This document shows, in pieces, positions 6,848 through 14,401 of a stretch of 15,695 nucleotides of DNA. The notes beneath the pieces were generated by a model. That model did no database searches. It was not told the origin of the DNA and worked only from the letters and a program-made list of their open reading frames with translations. Each line of letters begins with the position of its first letter. Position 1 is the first letter of the stretch. The position numbers were made by a program, and so were the translations under genes. Source of the DNA: Gammaproteobacteria bacterium (GTDB lineage: Bacteria; Pseudomonadota; Gammaproteobacteria; SZUA-229); the NCBI GenBank assembly GCA_029879605.1, contig JAOUQA010000010.1:1-15695 (forward strand), given 5' to 3'.

Positions 6848-6911
6848 TTTTTACTGGAAGAAATAGCCTCTATCTGAGAACAAGCGTTATTGAATAATTT
6901 TCACAGGAATA
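6812..6911 (+). repeat. 50-bp imperfect tandem duplication of the gatC tail
   Basis: Unit 1 is 6812-6861 and unit 2 is 6862-6911, an exact 50-nt offset. About 35 of the first 48 positions match by my hand count. The best-conserved part is GAATAATTTTTACTGGAA (6842-6859) against GAATAATTTTCACAGGAA (6892-6909), 16 of 18. In the gatC frame unit 1 ends N-G-L-Y-L-V-P-K-V-I-E-stop; unit 2 reads N-S-L-Y-L-R-T-S-V-I-E-stop in the frame carried over by the copy. Several differences are third-position changes (CTG/CTC, TAC/TAT, GTA/GTT, ATA/ATT). The CAGGAA of unit 2 serves as the gatA ribosome binding site. Confidence 0.8.
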
Positions 6912-6914
6912 TAC

Positions 6915-8372
6915 ATGTTTCATACTAAAACACTGGCCGAACTATCACAGTTGCTGACGTCTGGCGAGGTAAGCTCCGTTGAATTGACCCAGGCTTTTCT
7001 TCAACGTATTAAACAGCTCGATACAGATTTAAACAGCTTTATTACTGTTACAGAAGACCAGGCCCTGGCACAGGCACAGGCTGCCGACGACACTATCAAA
7101 GCAGGTACTGCCGGCCTTCTAACAGGCATTCCATTTGCTCATAAAGATATTTTCTGTACTCGTGATATCAAAACCAGCTGTGGCTCAAAAATGCTGGATA
7201 ATTTTATCTCGCCCTATGATGCCACCGTGGTAGAGAAAATGTCTCAGGCTGGCATGGTCATGCTTGGCAAAACCAATATGGATGAATTTGCCATGGGCTC
7301 CTCCAATGAGACCAGTTATTACGGTCCGGTAAAAAATCCCTGGAACACACAAAGCGTTCCCGGTGGTTCATCCGGCGGCTCAGCCGCATCGGTAGCCGCA
7401 AGACTTACCCCCGCAGCGACTGGCACAGATACGGGTGGATCTATTCGCCAGCCCGCTTCACTGTGTGGCATAACCGGCCTGAAACCAACTTATGGCCGTG
7501 TCTCACGCTATGGAATGATTGCATTTGCCTCCAGCCTTGATCAGGCAGGCCCGATGGCTCAAAGTGCTGAAGACTGTGCTTTGCTACTCAATGCCATGGC
7601 AGGATTTGATCGTCGTGATTCAACCTCAATCAAAAAAGACGTACCTGATTACACAGCTGATCTGAACAAAGATCTTAATGGTTTGAAAATTGGCCTGCCG
7701 AAAGAATACTTTGATACCGGCCTGGACGCAGGTGTTGCCGAGGTAATTGACCAGGCTATCCAGCAATATAAAGATATGGGTGCTGAAATCATTGAAATTT
7801 CCCTGCCTAATACCCATCTCGCCGTACCCGTCTACTACGTTGTCGCGCCAGCAGAATGTTCTTCTAACCTGTCTCGTTTTGACGGTGTACGTTTTGGTTA
7901 CCGTTGCGAAGACCCCAGGGACCTGGAAGATTTATACAAACGTTCCCGAGGTGAAGCTTTTGGTGCAGAAGTTAAACGCCGTATTATGGTCGGCACCTAC
8001 GCATTATCAGCGGGTTACTATGACGCCTACTATCTCAAAGCACAGCAATTACGTCGTATGATTTCAGATGATTTTACCAAAGCATTTGAAACGGTTGACG
8101 TTATTATGGGGCCGTCCTCTCCCGGTACTGCATTTAAAATTGGCGAAAAAACCAGTGATCCGGTATCAATGTACCTGTCTGACATCTATACCATTGCAGT
8201 CAACCTGGCTGGCTTACCTGGTATCAGTATTCCAGCGGGCTTTAGTAATAACATGCCCGTAGGGTTGCAGATCATCGCTAATTCATTTGAAGAAAGCCGT
8301 TTACTAAATGTTGCTCATCAATATCAACAAACTACTGAATGGCACAGACAGATACCCGATGCATTTATTTAA
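6915..8372 (+). CDS. gatA: Glutamyl/aspartyl-tRNA amidotransferase subunit A
   Basis: 485 residues, normal length. GatA is the amidase-signature subunit of GatCAB; it hydrolyses glutamine and channels ammonia to GatB. The Ser-cisSer-Lys triad is visible: K77 in AHKDIF, S152 in the GGSSGGSA block and S176 in TDTGGSIRQPA. These positions are offset by exactly two from the Staphylococcus enzyme as I remember it (79, 154, 178). Other family blocks are GKTNMDEFAMGSS, CGITGLKPTYGRVSRYG, LDQAGPMA and NLAGLPGISIP near the C-terminus. ATG 6915 follows CAGGAA, which lies in the duplicated gatC tail. gatB begins 77 nt downstream, and the intervening sequence can fold into an imperfect hairpin. Confidence 0.97.
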   Translation: MFHTKTLAELSQLLTSGEVSSVELTQAFLQRIKQLDTDLNSFITVTEDQALAQAQAADDTIKAGTAGLLTGIPFAHKDIFCTRDIKTSCGSKMLDNFISPYDATVVEKMSQAGMVMLGKTNMDEFAMGSSNETSYYGPVKNPWNTQSVPGGSSGGSAASVAARLTPAATGTDTGGSIRQPASLCGITGLKPTYGRVSRYGMIAFASSLDQAGPMAQSAEDCALLLNAMAGFDRRDSTSIKKDVPDYTADLNKDLNGLKIGLPKEYFDTGLDAGVAEVIDQAIQQYKDMGAEIIEISLPNTHLAVPVYYVVAPAECSSNLSRFDGVRFGYRCEDPRDLEDLYKRSRGEAFGAEVKRRIMVGTYALSAGYYDAYYLKAQQLRRMISDDFTKAFETVDVIMGPSSPGTAFKIGEKTSDPVSMYLSDIYTIAVNLAGLPGISIPAGFSNNMPVGLQIIANSFEESRLLNVAHQYQQTTEWHRQIPDAFI

Positions 8373-8389
8373 CCAACAAATACCAACTG

Positions 8390-8422
8390 CCACCAAAACA
8401 GCTTGCCCTGTTAACTTTGTGG
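8390..8422 (+). other. Possible hairpin in the gatA-gatB spacer
   Basis: ACAG (8398-8401 region) pairs with CTGT around a six-nt loop, and the flanking CCAC-c-AAA pairs with TTTGTGG across an internal loop, giving an imperfect stem of about 11 pairs. No T-run follows, so it is not a classic terminator. An mRNA-stability or processing element is possible, but chance cannot be excluded. Confidence 0.25.
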
Positions 8423-8449
8423 TAAAAATAATTATCTGAGGCATTTTTT

Positions 8450-9886
8450 ATGGAATGGGAAAGCGTAATCGGTTTAGAAATACACGCCCAACTGGCAACA
8501 AAAAGTAAAATATTTTCATCTGCATCGACCGCCTATGGAGCAGAACCAAATACTCAGGCCTGTGCTGTTGATCTTGGCTTACCCGGCGTATTACCGGTTG
8601 TTAACAAAGAAGCCATTCATATGGCTGCCAAATTTGGCCTGGCGACAGGATCGAATGTATCCAGGCATTCCGTCTTTGCCCGTAAAAATTATTTTTACCC
8701 TGATCTGCCAAAAGGCTATCAAATTTCACAATTTGAACTGCCAATCGTTGAGAAGGGTGAAATGGAAATCGAACTGGAAGATGGTAGCACTAAAATTATT
8801 GGCATCACGCGTGCTCACCTGGAAGAAGATGCAGGTAAATCGTTACATGAAGATTTTCATGGCATGACAGGCATTGATTTGAACCGTGCCGGCACACCTT
8901 TACTGGAAATTGTTTCAGAACCTGACATTCGTTCAGCCAAAGAAGCTGTTGCCTACATGAAAAAACTGCATTCTCTTGTGCAGTATCTTGAAATTTGTGA
9001 TGGCAACATGGCAGAAGGTTCATTTCGCTGTGATGCCAATGTCTCAGTTCGCCTCAAGGGACAGGAAGAGCTTGGCACACGAGCCGAAATCAAAAACATC
9101 AATTCATTCCGCTTTGTAGAACGTGCCATAAATTTTGAAATTGATCGCCAGATTGACCTGCTCGAAAGCGGTGGTGAAGTTATCCAGGAAACGCGTCTTT
9201 ACGATGCTGATAAAGATGAAACACGTTCGATGCGCAGCAAGGAAGAAGCCAATGACTATCGTTACTTTCCTGACCCTGACCTGCTACCAGTCATTATCGA
9301 TGAAGCCTACCTGGAAGACGTTCGAAAAACCCTGCCTGAATTACCTAAAGAAAAGCGCGAACGTTTTATCAGCGAATACAGTCTGACAGATTATGATGCA
9401 GTCATACTAACCGGCAGCCGTGACCTGGCTGATTACTTTGAGTCTGTTGTCCAGCAATCTTCCGGGGATGCCAAGCTTGCAGCCAACTGGGTTATTGGCG
9501 ATTTATCTGCTCGACTTAACAAGGAAGACATCAGCATCGACCAGTCACCTGTAACTGCCGACATGCTTGCCAGCATGTTAAAACGCATCAACGATAAAAC
9601 CATATCAGGCAAAATCGCCAAGGATGTTTTCAATGCCATGTGGTCTGGTGAAGGTGACGCAGATACAGTCATCGAAAACAAAGGCCTGAAACAAATCACT
9701 GATAACTCTGCCATTGAAGCCATGATTGATGAAATTATTGCAAGTAATCCGCAACAGGTTGAACAATACCGAGCTGGTAAGGACAAGGTATTTGGTTTCT
9801 TTGTTGGACAGGTCATGAAAGCATCACAGGGCAAGGCCAACCCGGCACAGGTCAACGAAATCCTCAAGCAGAAATTAAGCAGCTAA
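8450..9886 (+). CDS. gatB: Glutamyl/aspartyl-tRNA amidotransferase subunit B
   Basis: 478 residues, normal length. GatB binds the mischarged tRNA, phosphorylates the side chain of its Glu or Asp using ATP and transfers ammonia delivered from GatA. The N-terminal cradle domain starts WESVIGLEIHAQL, with the metal/kinase-site residues E10 and H12 and E125 in HLEEDAGKS at the positions I recall from structurally known GatB. Further blocks are ARKNYFYPDLPKGYQISQ, GIDLNRAGTPLLEIVSEPD, AEGSFRCDANVSVR, TRAEIKNINSF and DYRYFPDPDL. The C-terminal part (about 330-478) is the helical YqeY-like tRNA-binding domain. GAGG precedes ATG 8450. The TAA overlaps the ATG of hslO by one base (TAATG), so the two are coupled. 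Confidence 0.97.
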   Translation: MEWESVIGLEIHAQLATKSKIFSSASTAYGAEPNTQACAVDLGLPGVLPVVNKEAIHMAAKFGLATGSNVSRHSVFARKNYFYPDLPKGYQISQFELPIVEKGEMEIELEDGSTKIIGITRAHLEEDAGKSLHEDFHGMTGIDLNRAGTPLLEIVSEPDIRSAKEAVAYMKKLHSLVQYLEICDGNMAEGSFRCDANVSVRLKGQEELGTRAEIKNINSFRFVERAINFEIDRQIDLLESGGEVIQETRLYDADKDETRSMRSKEEANDYRYFPDPDLLPVIIDEAYLEDVRKTLPELPKEKRERFISEYSLTDYDAVILTGSRDLADYFESVVQQSSGDAKLAANWVIGDLSARLNKEDISIDQSPVTADMLASMLKRINDKTISGKIAKDVFNAMWSGEGDADTVIENKGLKQITDNSAIEAMIDEIIASNPQQVEQYRAGKDKVFGFFVGQVMKASQGKANPAQVNEILKQKLSS

Positions 9887-10755
9887 TGCCAGAGAAAGAT
9901 CAGCTGCATCGTTTTCTAATTGAAAACACCAATGTACGAGGTGAGCATATACACCTTGATGCCACATGGCAGGCCATTTTGCAACGCACAGATTACCCGG
10001 AACAGGTACAGACTATTCTGGGTGAAGCACTGGCCGCCTGTGCTTTGCTAACTGCGACAATCAAATTTGATGGCTCACTAATTTTACAGATACGTGGTGA
10101 TGGTCCTTTGCATTTACTGGTCGTACAGGCCACAGCAGATGGCACCATGAGAGCCATTGCTCGCTGGCAAGGCGTTGTACCTGAACGTGACCTTAAAGCC
10201 ATATTTGGTAATGGACAAATGGCTATAACTATTGAGCCTGACAAAGGCGAGCCTTACCAGGGCATCATTGCCCTGCAAGGCAATCACCTCAACCAGGCGC
10301 TAGAAGCTTATTTTGAACAATCCGAACAACTCAACACCCGGCTCTGGCTCTGTGCCAGTGCACAGTCCTGTGCCGGGCTTTTATTACAGGAACTGCCAGG
10401 TAAAAATCCAGATACTGATGCATGGAATCGCACCACTCACCTTGCTTCAACTATCACCGATAATGAGTTATTAAACCTGGATTCACGTCAGTTACTACAC
10501 CGACTGTTTCATGAAGAGGACATTCGTCTTTTTGAATCCGAACCATTTTGTTTTCGATGCAACTGCTCCAGGGAACGCATTAGCAACATGCTACTCTCCC
10601 TGGGCATAGAAGAAGCACAAAGCATCTTAAATGAACATAAAAATATTGAGGTTAATTGTGAATTCTGTAATGCCCTTTACTCATTTGATAAGATTGACGT
10701 TGACGCAATTTTCAACCACGCAATCCCACCTGAAACCCCCAACACTAAACACTAG
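9886..10755 (+). CDS. hslO: Redox-regulated chaperone Hsp33
   Basis: 289 residues. Hsp33 is a cytoplasmic holdase activated by oxidation plus unfolding. The C-terminal redox switch is intact: C225 and C227 in FRCNCSRER, and C258 and C261 in CEFC. The 33-residue spacing between first and third cysteine equals that of the E. coli protein (C232/C265). These four bind zinc when reduced and form disulfides when oxidised. The N-terminal domain shows NVRGEHIHLD, GEALAACALLTATIKFDGSLILQI and the GDGPLHLLVV block. It begins within the gatB stop (TAATG) with no convincing ribosome binding site of its own, so it probably depends on gatB translation. I do not know this pairing as a standard operon, though Hsp33 context is variable. 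Confidence 0.95.
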   Translation: MPEKDQLHRFLIENTNVRGEHIHLDATWQAILQRTDYPEQVQTILGEALAACALLTATIKFDGSLILQIRGDGPLHLLVVQATADGTMRAIARWQGVVPERDLKAIFGNGQMAITIEPDKGEPYQGIIALQGNHLNQALEAYFEQSEQLNTRLWLCASAQSCAGLLLQELPGKNPDTDAWNRTTHLASTITDNELLNLDSRQLLHRLFHEEDIRLFESEPFCFRCNCSRERISNMLLSLGIEEAQSILNEHKNIEVNCEFCNALYSFDKIDVDAIFNHAIPPETPNTKH

Positions 10756-10833
10756 CCTCAAAAGAAAAATAAAAATTACTCATCTATACTCGATGTAACC
10801 AAGCATACATACCAAATCTGTCAGAGACCCCAC

Positions 10834-11130
10834 ATGGCTATACAAATCAGAAAAGATGATGAAAACAATGAATTAAGAATCATTGTTAGTGGTAATTTTG
10901 ATTTTTCATTACACCCGGAATTTCGAAAATCATACCAGGATATTGATAACTCCTATAATATTGTTGTGGACTTACACAGCACAGACTACATGGACAGTGC
11001 CGCCCTCGGCATGTTGTTATTACTTGACGAAGAATTCAAAAACCATAGAATAAAAATTGTTAATTGTAACGACTTCATTAAACAGGTTTTTCAAGTTGCT
11101 CATTTTGAAAAAAAATTTGATATTGATTAA
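10834..11130 (+). CDS. Single-domain STAS protein (anti-sigma-factor antagonist type)
   Basis: 98 residues, a STAS domain and nothing else. It shows the N-terminal beta strand LRIIVSGNFDFSLHPEF, the central strand NIVVDLHSTDYMDS, the helix SAALGMLLLLDEEF and the last strand IKIVNC. In the SpoIIAA/RsbV/HsbA class the Ser in D-S-x-A-L-G is the kinase target, here S55 (D54-S55-A-A-L-G). Such proteins switch partner by phosphorylation, typically binding an anti-sigma or anti-adaptor kinase when unphosphorylated. No cognate kinase or PP2C-type phosphatase lies in the window. It is 78 nt downstream of hslO, with TATACT at 10785-10790 as a possible -10 box, and only 6 nt before the guanine deaminase gene, so those two are likely cotranscribed. 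Confidence 0.85.
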   Translation: MAIQIRKDDENNELRIIVSGNFDFSLHPEFRKSYQDIDNSYNIVVDLHSTDYMDSAALGMLLLLDEEFKNHRIKIVNCNDFIKQVFQVAHFEKKFDID

Positions 11131-11136
11131 TTATAT

Positions 11137-11610
11137 ATGTCTGATCTAGACACGACTTTCCTGAAAAAATCCATTGAAATTGCAACTTTATCCGTAAATC
11201 AGGGTGGCGGCCCATTCGGCGCCATCATTGTCAAAGACGATACTATTATTAGCACTGGAAACAACCAGGTCACTATTAACAATGACCCTACAGCTCATGC
11301 TGAAATCATCGCCATACGTAATGCCTGTCAAACCCTTGCAAGTTTTACCCTCGAAGGCTGCATACTTTATAGTAGCTGTGAACCATGCCCTATGTGCATG
11401 TCAGCAATTTACTGGTCTCGCCTTGATAGAGTTGTTTTTGCTGCCACAGAAAAAGATGCGGCTAAAGCAGGTTTTGATGATGCGAATATTGCCAGGGAAT
11501 TAGCTTTACCTTATACCAGCAGAAGCATCAAAGTCGAACATGTAAAATGTGAAGGCCATGACGCTTGCTTCACCGCCTGGCAAAACAAACCAGATAAAAC
11601 CAGTTATTAA
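11137..11610 (+). CDS. guaD: Guanine deaminase, cytidine-deaminase fold
   Basis: 157 residues. This family hydrolyses guanine to xanthine and ammonia in purine salvage. The zinc site is complete: H54 and catalytic E56 in TAHAE, C84 and C87 in EPCPMC. The start NQGGGPFGAIIVKD, AIYWSRLDRVVFAA, the AGFDD block (D114/D115) and the terminal tyrosine Y157 match the Bacillus GuaD type. In that type, as I recall, a C-terminal domain-swapped Tyr and this Asp contact the substrate guanine, which favours GuaD over the related tRNA deaminase TadA. ATG 11137 lacks a visible ribosome binding site and lies 6 nt after the STAS stop, so coupled translation is likely. Its stop overlaps by 4 nt, tail to tail, with that of the TerB-like gene. 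Confidence 0.88.
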   Translation: MSDLDTTFLKKSIEIATLSVNQGGGPFGAIIVKDDTIISTGNNQVTINNDPTAHAEIIAIRNACQTLASFTLEGCILYSSCEPCPMCMSAIYWSRLDRVVFAATEKDAAKAGFDDANIARELALPYTSRSIKVEHVKCEGHDACFTAWQNKPDKTSY

Positions 11611-12074
11611 TCAGCCAAACCCATGGATTTCTGCACTCGATGTTTAGCCTGTATAAAATCGGCATGAGGCACATAAATTAAATCGGCTATCCGCCTTACC
11701 ATATGCTCTTCATATGAATTCAACTGCTCATCAGCAAAAGCAATTACCCACAGATATTCAATCACCTTAATCTTTTGCTGTTGTGAAAACTCCTGTGCAA
11801 TAAGACGGGTAAATTGATAATAATCGGTCGCTGAACGAGCCTCATCATGCGCCAGCTCAACTAACTGACGTGTTTCTTCCTCAGATAAATTAAATTTTTC
11901 CCTTAATGCCGTCCTTACCGCCCTGTGCTCAGCATCATGACTTTCACCATCCTGTTGCATCATTTCAATCAGTAATGCAGCTGTTGCCAGCTTTAATCGA
12001 GCCGATACATCATCAGCGGTATTTACCAGAGAAAAATTGTTTTCAAAAAATGATCGTATACTGTCTAGCATCAT
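11607..12074 (-). CDS. TerB-like (COG4103 type) protein
   Basis: 155 residues, helical and acidic. It resembles the TerB/DjlA-N-terminal fold, in which two four-helix halves each carry an acidic metal-binding loop. The first has QQDGESHDAEH (D42, E44) and LSEEE; the second has AFADEQLNSYEE (D115, E116, E122). The terminal YVPHADFIQAKHRV is also typical. TerB was named for tellurite resistance, but stand-alone proteins of this kind are common and their role is unsettled, so no resistance function should be read into it. Two consecutive ATGs (12074 and 12071) could both start; AGGT lies 5 nt before the first. It is downstream of the DUF885 gene on the same strand, 110 nt away, and overlaps the end of guaD by 4 nt. 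Confidence 0.8.
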   Translation of the reverse strand: MMLDSIRSFFENNFSLVNTADDVSARLKLATAALLIEMMQQDGESHDAEHRAVRTALREKFNLSEEETRQLVELAHDEARSATDYYQFTRLIAQEFSQQQKIKVIEYLWVIAFADEQLNSYEEHMVRRIADLIYVPHADFIQAKHRVQKSMGLAD

Positions 12075-12184
12075 TAATTACCTGGTCACACGTCAGAACA
12101 AAATCAGCTTAAACATTCTCAACCGAATTCTCACTTTAATCAAAATATCTAAAATCAGGTACTCTTAATTTTAAAAGATACGTC

Positions 12185-13846
12185 CTAACCAAAAACCTGT
12201 TGTTTAACTTCTAGCCATGTTTGCTCGCCAAATACTCGCCTGATTACCAACGGCAAAGCACATGATCCAACTGATAATAAACTGTCATGAAAATCTTTCA
12301 AATTAAAATCGTCACTACCAGACTGTATATCCCTGACTGCTTTAATCAACGCCCAGCCAGTCGCATAACCCATTGGCACCGTTGGCGACTGAATGTACCA
12401 GCTTATATCTGCCCTGGCATGATCCATAGAAAAGCCCAGATGTTTACACATTTTCTGAGCCGCCTGCTCCACCGTCAAGTTACGAGTATGAAGTTCGACA
12501 TCAAGCATCACACGTAATGCTCTCCACAATCGATCCCGCAACATGATTAACTGGTGTTGTGGCGTGGATAAAAAACCCTGTTCCAGCATCAGCTCTTCAC
12601 AATAAAGCGCCCATCCCTCATAAAAAGTGGATGAAGGATTTAATAGCCGAGGCAAACTATTTAAAGAGTTCCTGTTCGCTGTAACAAACTGTAAATGATG
12701 TCCAGGGAATGCTTCATGCACACAGGTCAGATCAATAGATACCCAGTTATGTTCCAGCATATGATCTTCCGTTACCACAGGTGTTACATAATAATAACCC
12801 TGTTGATGCTCATCACTGGACGCAGGCTCTTCATATGCTGCGAAAGGAATTTCATGTCGCAAAAATCCAGGCGTCTCTATCACCTTCAACTGCTGTTCTT
12901 CTGGAATAGTCACCAACTGATGCTGCTGAACAAAATCAAAAGCCGCTTTCATTCGATCACGATAAACTTTTAACAGTTCTGATGTATCTCCGGCTGGATA
13001 ACTGCCACGTATATCAGCCAGTGCTGTCTCAACATCTTCATCACCCCTGATTTCCTTAACCAGGTCAATGATTTGCTGCTGAGTCTGTTCAAACAATCGA
13101 CTACCAAAAACATGTAACTGGTCGGCATCAACATCAAGAAAATGTATATTTTTTAATAGTTCTTCAAAATGTTTCTTACCGCAGGCAAAATTACCACTGG
13201 CCCTGGGTTTCAGTTCATGATCAATATATCGTGCAAAATCTTCCATGGCACATGCCGCTTCTTCACACTGTGACTGTAATCGTTGCGGATTTTGAAATTT
13301 AGTCACAACTTCAGGATGTCGTACCAGGTTACGGAAATAACTAACACCCGCAATAGCCTGTTGACTGGCACTATGAAGCCAGTCTGGTGAAATCAGTTCT
13401 GGTTGCTGACCAAGATAACTACGAGCACCTCGCAAATATTCAGGTATGGCTTCTAAACGATGCTTAAATGCCCGATGTAAATTTTCTACTGGTCGAGACA
13501 ACAACTGGTATATTGCATCAACAGGTAAAAAATCCTGTGGTCTTCGATAACGCCAGTCATTATCATGTAATTCCTGTAACTCGTTAATCGCCGAACTATA
13601 GACTATGGAGTAATCTATCTGGTTCTCCACTTCAAGCGCATAGAAATTAATTTCATCCAGGCTGGATAACAGCTTTTCATTAAGTGAAATTAGAGCACCT
13701 ATTTCATCATCACTATAAGGCCGTAAATTTTCCTCAAATCCAGGAACTCCGATATGCACAGCCTGCTCAGGATGATAACGGAACCAGGCATTATAATATT
13801 GCTCCAGCAGCGCCTCGAAAGCCTGCTGTACTGATAAATCTGACAT
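12185..13846 (-). CDS. DUF885 family putative metallohydrolase
   Basis: 553 residues, full length for the family. The diagnostic motif is HEAFPGHH (377-384), which resembles a zinc-protease HExxH-like site and in DUF885 proteins is taken as metal binding. The downstream E410 in TFYEGWALYCEE is the likely third ligand. Other conserved pieces are the early WFRYHPEQAVHIG, the terminal PTVPMGYATGWALI and LPLVIRRVFG. Many DUF885 members are exported lipoproteins, but this one has no signal peptide or lipobox and should be cytoplasmic. The substrate is unknown; peptidase activity is the usual inference. ATG 13846 lies 3 nt after the stop of the OsmC gene, indicating one transcript with yhfA, and possibly with the TerB-like gene. 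Confidence 0.9.
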   Translation of the reverse strand: MSDLSVQQAFEALLEQYYNAWFRYHPEQAVHIGVPGFEENLRPYSDDEIGALISLNEKLLSSLDEINFYALEVENQIDYSIVYSSAINELQELHDNDWRYRRPQDFLPVDAIYQLLSRPVENLHRAFKHRLEAIPEYLRGARSYLGQQPELISPDWLHSASQQAIAGVSYFRNLVRHPEVVTKFQNPQRLQSQCEEAACAMEDFARYIDHELKPRASGNFACGKKHFEELLKNIHFLDVDADQLHVFGSRLFEQTQQQIIDLVKEIRGDEDVETALADIRGSYPAGDTSELLKVYRDRMKAAFDFVQQHQLVTIPEEQQLKVIETPGFLRHEIPFAAYEEPASSDEHQQGYYYVTPVVTEDHMLEHNWVSIDLTCVHEAFPGHHLQFVTANRNSLNSLPRLLNPSSTFYEGWALYCEELMLEQGFLSTPQHQLIMLRDRLWRALRVMLDVELHTRNLTVEQAAQKMCKHLGFSMDHARADISWYIQSPTVPMGYATGWALIKAVRDIQSGSDDFNLKDFHDSLLSVGSCALPLVIRRVFGEQTWLEVKQQVFG

Positions 13847-13849
13847 TAA

Positions 13850-14266
13850 TTATTCTTCTATAATTTCGTAATCGTGGGTAACTTCAGCAGTTTTAGCCAG
13901 CATAATAGATACTGAGCAATATTTCTCTGCAGTAAGATTCACGGCATCTGAAACACGCTTTTCGCTCAAACCTTTACCCTTAACTATGTAATGCACATGA
14001 ATTTTTGTGAACACCTTTGGTATGTCATCTGCACGCTCTGCAGATAATTCCACAATACAGTCACTGATGGCCTGGCGTCCTTTTTTAAGGATCATCACCA
14101 CATCAAATGCGGTGCATCCCCCCATGCCTATAAGCACCATTTCCATCGGTCTAGCTGCCAGATTACGGCCACCTGCATCTGGTGCACCATCCATTACAAT
14201 TGAATGACCACTACCGGATTCACCTACAAATGACATATTATCCAGCCATTTTACCCTTGCTTTCAT
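13850..14266 (-). CDS. yhfA: OsmC-family protein, YhfA type
   Basis: 138 residues from ATG 14266. OsmC/Ohr-type proteins are cysteine-based peroxide-handling enzymes; the physiological substrate of the YhfA branch is not established. The start MKARVKWLDNMSFVGESGSG, PMEMVLIGMGGCTAFDVV with C51, and AEKYCSVSIML with C117 give the two active-site cysteines and match E. coli YhfA closely as I remember it. The start is decided by AGGTGG at 14277-14272, 5 nt before the ATG; an in-frame GTG at 14275 falls inside that site and is rejected. The gene is divergent from crp, the same arrangement as yhfA/crp in E. coli, and runs directly into the DUF885 gene. Confidence 0.93.
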   Translation of the reverse strand: MKARVKWLDNMSFVGESGSGHSIVMDGAPDAGGRNLAARPMEMVLIGMGGCTAFDVVMILKKGRQAISDCIVELSAERADDIPKVFTKIHVHYIVKGKGLSEKRVSDAVNLTAEKYCSVSIMLAKTAEVTHDYEIIEE

Positions 14267-14271
14267 AAAAA

Positions 14272-14277
14272 CCACCT
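14272..14277 (-). promoter_or_regulatory. Ribosome binding site AGGTGG of the yhfA-type gene
   Basis: AGGTGG on the - strand followed by five T and then ATG 14266. It fixes the start and excludes the upstream in-frame GTG. Confidence 0.75.
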
Positions 14278-14340
14278 AAAAAACTTGCCGATTCAGCCAG
14301 TTTCTGACTTAATACTCACCCATATGAGCCAAATTTTTCC

Positions 14341-14346
14341 TATAAT
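14341..14346 (+). promoter_or_regulatory. Putative crp -10 box TATAAT
   Basis: A perfect TATAAT lies 55 nt upstream of the crp start. At the usual spacing there is no good -35 hexamer, but an imperfect CTCA-N6-TGAG inverted repeat (14315-14328) covers that position and could bind a regulator. The crp leader would be about 50 nt. Confidence 0.45.
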
Positions 14347-14401
14347 TAATGATGGAAAAAAATAATTGCATTTTGGATAATCAGGAACAGGCTACCAGTT
14401 T

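Noticed and set aside
11137..11610. tRNA adenosine deaminase TadA
   Set aside because: It shares the HAE and PCxxC zinc motifs, but the AGFDD block, overall sequence and terminal Tyr fit guanine deaminase better.
11607..12074. Tellurite-resistance determinant
   Set aside because: The TerB-like fold is common in stand-alone proteins and no other ter genes are present, so a resistance role is not supported.
12130..12190. Post-stop echo of the DUF885 protein tail at a 49-nt offset
   Set aside because: Only a short T-rich core matches and the translated residues agree at one position besides the stop.
14267..14275. GTG start for the yhfA-type gene, three codons upstream
   Set aside because: It lies inside the AGGTGG ribosome binding site of the ATG at 14266, and the family normally starts at this Met.
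14315..14328. CRP site in the crp promoter region
   Set aside because: CTCA-N6-TGAG is an inverted repeat, but it does not match the TGTGA-N6-TCACA consensus well enough to call.
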